Positions 58,059 to 64,000 of a DNA stretch of 64,000 nucleotides are shown one piece after another. The notes beneath the pieces are model-generated. The model saw only the letters and a list, made by a program, of their open reading frames with translations. It did no database searches and had not been told where the DNA came from. Source of the stretch: Arachnopeziza araneosa (lineage: Eukaryota; Ascomycota; Leotiomycetes; Helotiales; Arachnopezizaceae); the NCBI GenBank assembly GCA_003988855.1, contig QYAI01000075.1, positions 1 through 64,000 of the forward strand, read 5' to 3'. Both the position numbers and the translations under genes were made by a program. Position 1 is the first letter of the stretch, and each line of letters starts with the position of its first letter.

Positions 58059-59170
58059 TATAAGGATTAAGAGAAGTTGGCTTGACTTTTACCTTTAGTA
58101 ATTTCTTGCATTTATCATCTTGCTAAGAGTTCACGAGACTAAGGACAAGGAATATTGAGTTGGCATGTGGAGCGGTCAGCTGCAGATACGATAGACGCTA
58201 ATCCAAGGAATCGAAGAGAAGAGAGGAGAAAAATAAACATTGAAGCCAGATAATTGGGTAAAAACAGTATAACATAAGCATCTGAATCACAGAACGGTCG
58301 AAATGCAAAATGTTTCTAGCTATCTCGCAGGTGGGAATGAGGGGTAGAGAAGCAAAGCACCTGTGGTATTCACGGAAGTGGATACTGGGTATGATTCTCT
58401 AGAACTTTAGCATTGAGTTTGAGAATATGAAATGTAACAAGTAAGATCAAGTAAACAGTTGAGGAGGCTGGTGGTCGAATCCGCAATGAGGCTCAAGTCC
58501 TAGAACGTTCATAGCTCGACAGGGATGGACGGAGCTTCCCAAGATGGCCATATTGAGACTAAGGTTTGAATTTGAATTTGAATTGTTGGGAAAGGCTAGA
58601 AAGAGAACAGGAGTGCTTCCGATGATATTCGCATTTCCAATGAATGCGAAAGACGAGTCAGGTGCGAAAATAGGAGGCTGAAGAAGCAGAAGAGCGGCTC
58701 ATGTGCAAAATATCAAGAGGTCCTTTGTGTGGATCGTAGGTTTTTCCCGGTCTAATGGTGGCTCAGACTCTGCATATCGAAGTTCAGAAGTACATGTAAA
58801 TTCGATTGTAGGGATCATTGAGAGAAAAGGGGCTCAAGCGAGCGGCCCAAATGCAAAAAGTGCTTGTTGAGTCAGCACACTATTCCTAATGCGATCTCTC
58901 GACTTTTTGCATTTGTCCCGCATTCCGCCTTGTCAGCCTCGTCAATGCATCGACTGAATAGCCATTCAGGTAACTCTATACAACTGAAACCATGAACATT
59001 TCACATTTTACATCTGGCTTCTCAAACGCGCGCACTCAAATTCGAATTCAAAGTGCTATTCCCTATGTCTCCCGCTCTGCAACTATCAATTGGCAAATCC
59101 TGCTACGCGCTCTCAAGCCGTGCTTTCAGTCGAATTGGTGTCTAGGAATCCCAAGATTGCAGCTGGAGCT
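58059..59170. other. Intergenic 1.1 kb upstream of the ankyrin gene
   Basis: Several ATGCAAAA-type words and a long-arm inverted repeat. A 64-codon frame at 58992-59186 (+) is in a different frame from the gene and probably not used. Confidence 0.45.
58848..58915. repeat. 14-bp perfect inverted repeat
   Basis: CAAATGCAAAAAGT at 58848-58861 is matched exactly in reverse complement at 58902-58915, with a 40-bp loop, about 255 bp upstream of the ankyrin gene's ATG. Confidence 0.8.
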
Positions 59171-61877
59171 ATGTCGGCCTCCGTGAGCCCTTCCACCGCA
59201 GAATTCTCCATCTTCAGCACTTCCTCCTCAGCCGCATCTTCCATTACGTCACCCGATAGCACTCCCAAGATTCGAAAACGGAGTCACAGAGCACATGAAG
59301 GAACGGTATCGCAGAAACGGAGGAAGGTGATGGGCCGTCCAAAGAATGGCTGGACAGCTTCACGACATCGAAAACTGGTTAGGTTATACCTCATGACAAA
59401 TCTAGAGGTTGACGAAATTGCAAAAGTCTTGCGAACTGATGGCTTTAAAACTTGGTTTGCCTTTGGTCTCTTATAATTTAAAATACTAATATAGACATCT
59501 TAGCAAGCGCGACGTCCAAACTCAGCTTGCAAGCCTCTTACAAGCGCGACCAAGCCAGATTCGATCGAAGGGCCAATTTACAAAACAACGACTTTGCCAA
59601 TTGCGGGAATGGAGGAAGGCCCAATCTACTCGACGGGCAACAAAGTATTTATCGCATGATTCAGTTACTCGGTCGACAAGAAACGATGATGGCATTGGAA
59701 TGGCTGCTCAAGTGGGGGAATACATATCCTATACTTTTGCTCCCATTTCTACTAGCCCAGAGCTTGATTATCCATGGTTCAATCTAGAATGGGATACTAT
59801 GTTGTTTCCGGATGAAGATTTGGTGTTCAACGAGCCGGATGCCCAACAAAATGAGTTCACAGAAGGAGTGGATGCTCCTATGATCTTAAACCTTTTGGAA
59901 GAAATAGGTCTTGCTTTAGCTCCGGCGATACTGTCAACAAACCACGAAGACCACATCACCGAGAACTTGCACAAGAACTTTTCTTATCCGTCCCGAACCG
60001 CAGCCCCTGATATACCACTCCCGGAGCTGCCGATAACATCTTCATTCATACCGAGTACCGCATTATCGATACCTCAAGCAAGCGAATTTCATACTGCCAA
60101 TGGTATATCGTCAGAAACTACTTTGCAACCTTATGCCACACTGGTTGATATAATAAACCACCCAGCAGGATCGGGGCCAAGTACGGGTGATCAGCTTGCC
60201 ATTAGATTTGAACAGACTCAGTCCACCAGAGACAGTGTTGCAAGCCTAAAAAAACGGTTATCACATGCAACCGAAAACTATTCACCTTCTTGTCTCGAAG
60301 ATATTGTTTCCCTTATGGGACATTGTACAATATCTACATCATCTTCATCTTCAATTGCCCCGAGCAGATTAAGTGGAGTAGCGCCACCCACCTTCTCCTC
60401 TGCAGCAGAAGATCTTCCTTATTTTCCACTCAAAGCAGAGTATCCTGTTGTACTTCCAGGAGAGTTTTCAAAGTACTGCTGGGAGCAAATTACTAACAAT
60501 CTGTTACGTCCTTGTTACAAAGGTCAAAGCTACCGCAAGGGTTTTGTATGTCAACACATAGCCCGAAAGCCTCGTCAGCTTGCGAATGAGGACTCCGCTC
60601 CCTACAAGGCTTATATCGGCCTTGGAGGAGAAAAGGTTGATATTTTTGGGAATACAGCTCTACACATTGCTGCAGCATTAGCCACATCCTTCGACGTTTT
60701 ATTTTACTTGATCAAATCGGAATTTTCGGTCCATGTTTTAAACAATGCAGGCCAAACATTTCTGCATTTAATACATCCGGATAATGTCAAGGCTGGCTCC
60801 GGTGAAGAGGATTTTGGGAGTGATATTTGCATGCTGTTAAAATTGCTTCAGGGATGCCACTTCGATTTTCTCCAACGGGACCATCAAGGTCGAACTACCC
60901 TTCACTGGCTTACACAATCTGGAATCTCTCGTCTGGTCCTTGAAAAAGTCTGTAAGGAGATGCTTGACCTTGCTATTCCCCTTCCCACGTCACGCGACAA
61001 CATCGGACGTTCTGTCATAGACCAAATGAGGTTTTTGGGGGTCTTTAAATATGAGCAGGTGCTTGATCCGCAAGAGTCACCTCCTCGAATGTCATCCTTT
61101 GTAAGAAGCCCTATGGTTTCAGAATATACCCGTATCTCTACGAGCAATAACCATATTGAAACAGTTGAAGATTTGCAAAGATATGAATATCAAGCGGATC
61201 TGTTGACAACTATCAACAAGAGCTGGAACAATCCACAATTTGAGGACTCGAGGGGCCGAAATGGTTTACATTGCTTGGCCGAAGTTACTTTCGATTTTCC
61301 AAATCTGATTCCTGGATCGCCTATAAACTCGGTGTTAGCTTCCTTGCATAGCGCCGTTAAGATAGTGGAGACGCTTGAAGGCTTGTTGCAGGCAGGAGTC
61401 GATCCGAACAATTACGACAAGGAAGGACTAACCCCTTTGATGGCTTTTATTGTCCACATGGAACCAGGTGATAATGACAGTTTAACCACAAGAACTTTTG
61501 ACCGCCTACTCAAAGCTGGAGCTGATATCAACAGAAGGAACCGGGAGGGTGAGACATGTCTTCACCTTGCCGTCAAGCTTGGACGTAGAGCAGCTACGAA
61601 TTTCCTCCTGAGGTTTAAAGCTAATGTGCATGCACGTGAATGCAATGGGCAAGGTATAGTGGCGCTGGGTTATAAATGTGCGCAAGAATCGAAGGACAAT
61701 GCGTCTCTATATGCACAGATAATGCTCTGTGTATCTCTTGTTGTAAACTGTAGAGCTGTTTCTGCTCCAACGATCATTGGAGAATGGCGGATGACGTCTC
61801 TCATAGAAGCGCCTGTGGCCAAGGATCAAGGTCGATATAAAGGGACATCTTGGACCCCACTTGAGAAACTGAAGTAA
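59171..61877 (+). CDS. Clr5-like N-terminal domain plus ankyrin repeats
   Basis: Two exons: 59171-59454 and 59504-61877; 49-nt intron (GTTTGC...CTTAG); 885 residues. A Ser-rich start and basic patch (KIRKRSHRAH, QKRRKVMGRP; likely nuclear signal) precede a helix-turn-helix-like module, residues about 57-115 (GWTASRHRKLVRLYLMTNLEVDEIAKVLRTDGF..CKRDVQ), resembling the fungal Clr5 domain. The middle is disordered. Ankyrin-type units lie at about 470-790: DIFGNTALHIAA, DHQGRTTLHWL, DKEGLTPLMAF and NREGETCLHLAVKLGR. The combination suggests a regulator that binds partners through ankyrin repeats; function unknown. The splice restores Thr-Cys-Lys-Arg-Asp in frame. Start 59171 gives the first ATG in frame; an earlier non-ATG extension is open. 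Confidence 0.75.
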
Positions 61878-63373
61878 GTGATGTGTCGGCCTACTAAGTT
61901 GCTAAAGAACTTGAAATGCTTACATCATTCTAGACGTTATCGATCTTAATGATTTACTTCAGTTGCTCGGAAGCAACAGCACAAACGCCATGTATTGTCG
62001 CACGTGCTTAATTCACGTCTCGTCCCCAACCCTACCCTTTTGAGTAGCAATGAATTAGCTATTCAAAAAGTACCTGGGTGCTACGAAGTGCAATCACTCC
62101 CCACGTTATCATAGAAGCACATTATACGTTGCTACCAGTCAAACTTTGCGAGAAACGTGTGGCTGAGTACACAGACTGAAATAGGGACTTGCATTGCCGT
62201 GTATTGGCTTAGTTGCGGTGTGCATTGGGTGCTCATGCTCAGCTCATAGCTACTCATTTTCCGCCTCGCGGTAAAAAACCTTTCTTCTCCCTCATTGGCT
62301 AGTCGAGATAAACCTATCTCCCGGTAGAGTCCTATGGAATGCAAAACCAATTATGACAGGAATCTCAGACTTTTACATTTCTTTACGGTCATGATGCGGG
62401 GATGGAAAGGAATTTGGATTTAGAGATATAGGGTTTTCAGTAACTGGAGATGAAGGTCCGGGCTTAAAAAAACGAGATGTGTTTGGTCAAGATCATACCG
62501 AAGGTTTATAAGGAAGACTACTGCCACGGTTTTGACTGGTTGGGGAGGCGTAAACTTGGAGTTCGAGGCTGTATTATGGCTGAAATTCACGAAAGTTGAA
62601 TTTTTGGCGGACCTGCCGCACAGCTTATGAAACAGCGGTAGAATTTCTAGACCCATGCAGCTTCTATCCAAAATTCTGATACTCGTAGCCTTTACATCAA
62701 TAGTAATGAATGCTTTCCCAAGCTAGCTGGCCATAAATAGGTAGTTTCCTTCAGCTTAGCCACCTTACTAAGCTTTCCTGCCCAATACAAGAGAAAGTAC
62801 TAAGACTGTAGCAGCCATGAGCATCGCTACGTCTACTAAGAGCAGGCTGCATCATGGAAAGTTCATCTTGGACTCCAAAATTTCACAATTAAAATGCAGC
62901 GAGCATTGTTTACACTGAAATAAATTATGATGACTGATAACGGCAGCAATAAGCTTCATTTCGTACTAGTTAATGCGGCTCTTTAATCTAAAACCAAGAG
63001 CCAAGAGCCAAGAATGGTTGTTGTCAAACGGTAGAACAAAAGTCGGTCTCTAAAGACTTCATAAACTTTCGGGGCAGTGACTATGGGTTCTCTCCAGAAA
63101 TCAATAACAAAACCAAAATAACCTCGTTCCTATATTCGAGTTTACATCCCATCTCAGTTTCTTTCCGTCTACTCAGAAAATTTCACTTCAAAGTAAACAA
63201 ACCTGATCGTTACGAAAAGCTCCCCAAAGCACTTTACTTAAAACTATATTATTCACCATAGTAGATACTAAACTCATGTGAATGTTTCGTCGAGGTATGA
63301 GTCGTAGCTCGATTATATCCTCTGTGTAGATTTTTGCTCCAGTAAGCTTAAATTTAAACCTTGCAGAACTTCA
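61878..63373. other. Intergenic 1.5 kb, nothing seen
   Basis: AT-rich. Short minus-strand frames (62132-62350, 62420-62671) are not supported as genes. Confidence 0.45.
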
Positions 63374-63811
63374 ATGAGCGCAAATCAATCCATCGCAAGC
63401 AAGAAACCACCTTGCAACTACATATTCCTCTGCCAGCAAAGCCACTCCTGTCTCCCAGATCTGTATATTGCCGAGTTTCTTCGCGCCAAGGTTGTTGGCT
63501 ATCTTCAACGAACAGTCCTCTATCTCGAACAACCACGATCGGTATCCGCAAACAAAAGAAAACAAGTCCGTGGCCTCCGCCGTGAGCTCGCACGCGGCAT
63601 GACTAAACAGCGGAGAGAAGAGGTGTATAATTACGTGCTGGGTATTGAGGACATGGAGAAGCGAGCTGCGACTGAGTTGTATCTAGCAAGATATCCAGGT
63701 TTTGTATTGAATGGAGATGGAAAGTTGATGTTTGGTGATGGAGATAGATTGCCTATAGTTTATGACAATCACAGTAGGAGGAATGAGTGCATGATGTGCA
63801 ACATAATGTAA
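63374..63811 (+). CDS. Hypothetical protein, 145 residues
   Basis: A single frame from an ATG with context TCAATGAGC. The middle is strongly basic and helical (NKRKQVRGLRRELARGMTKQRREEVYNYVL). It is followed by ATELYLARYPGFVLNGDGKL and a C-terminus with CMMCNIM, whose last four residues resemble but do not match a prenylation box. No domain recognised. The 79-codon minus-strand frame over its start is a shadow. Composition supports a real protein; function unknown. Nothing was found between it and the window end. Confidence 0.5.
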   Translation: MSANQSIASKKPPCNYIFLCQQSHSCLPDLYIAEFLRAKVVGYLQRTVLYLEQPRSVSANKRKQVRGLRRELARGMTKQRREEVYNYVLGIEDMEKRAATELYLARYPGFVLNGDGKLMFGDGDRLPIVYDNHSRRNECMMCNIM

Positions 63812-64000
63812 GGTGAAGATTGGGGTGTACGTGGCTTGGTCTTATGAAGGGTTTATGATGGAGAAAGATGCACTAGTTAGTTTCCTCAATATGTGATCGA
63901 TCGATTATTTTAATAGCATGAATTATTCACTCCAATACCACCACATTACAACCACAACTCTAGTTTATATTATTTCTTGTCATGAGCTTCGGTATCGTGA
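63812..64000. other. 3' flank to window end
   Basis: AT-rich, no feature seen. Confidence 0.5.

Overview
The window is nuclear DNA of a filamentous ascomycete (Pezizomycotina). The evidence is short GT-AG introns (mostly 43-60 nt) with CTRAY-like branch sites, Zn2Cys6 and Yap-like bZIP regulators, a CFEM-Pth11 receptor, a division 1 chitin synthase, mitochondrial homoaconitase of the alpha-aminoadipate lysine pathway, and acuF-like and DUF7580-like families. A Leotiomycetes-like (Botrytis/Sclerotinia-type) fungus is my guess from family flavour, not proof. All gene models were assembled by hand from reading frames and splice signals, and none was checked against transcripts.

Layout. 1-1319: 3' part of a fungal transcription-factor-like gene. 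About 1990-3394: decayed coding remnants. 3925-5286 (-): bZIP factor. 6889-8079 (+): AlkB/ABH1 dioxygenase. About 8200-9454 (-): second relic. 10798-12719 (+): nine-exon CFEM-Pth11 GPCR, convergent with a Zn2Cys6 factor (12889-14521, -). 15375-18200 (-): chitin synthase, divergent from homoaconitase (19151-22203, +). After a 3.1 kb gap, an eleven-exon amino-acid permease (25342-27808, -) is divergent from a 1,022-residue WD40-like protein (28822-32063, +). 32848-34206 (-): Egt2-like PLP lyase.

34414-40333 is a graveyard of three neighbouring genes, each broken by several stops and frameshifts: a Cys-rich/C2H2 regulator, an acuF-like C2H2 gene, and a divergent DUF7580-like gene. These belong to lineage-expanded fungal families, and this is the most unusual block of the window.

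41388-43799 (+): Fnx1/VBA-type MFS transporter. 45441-46005 (+): small protein with a repeated motif. 46.0-49.7 kb: mostly repeat-rich and non-coding. 49721-57486: FAD monooxygenase (-), aldoxime dehydratase (-) and DHA2-type MFS exporter (+), possibly a small metabolite or detoxification neighbourhood. 57655-58058 (-): small two-exon gene. 59171-61877 (+): Clr5-like plus ankyrin protein. 63374-63811 (+): short hypothetical protein.

The clearly functional genes cover wall synthesis (chitin), lysine biosynthesis, amino-acid transport, ergothioneine synthesis and nucleic-acid demethylation. They are ordinary single-gene loci, not an operon-like system. No rRNA, convincing tRNA, CRISPR array or intact transposon was seen.
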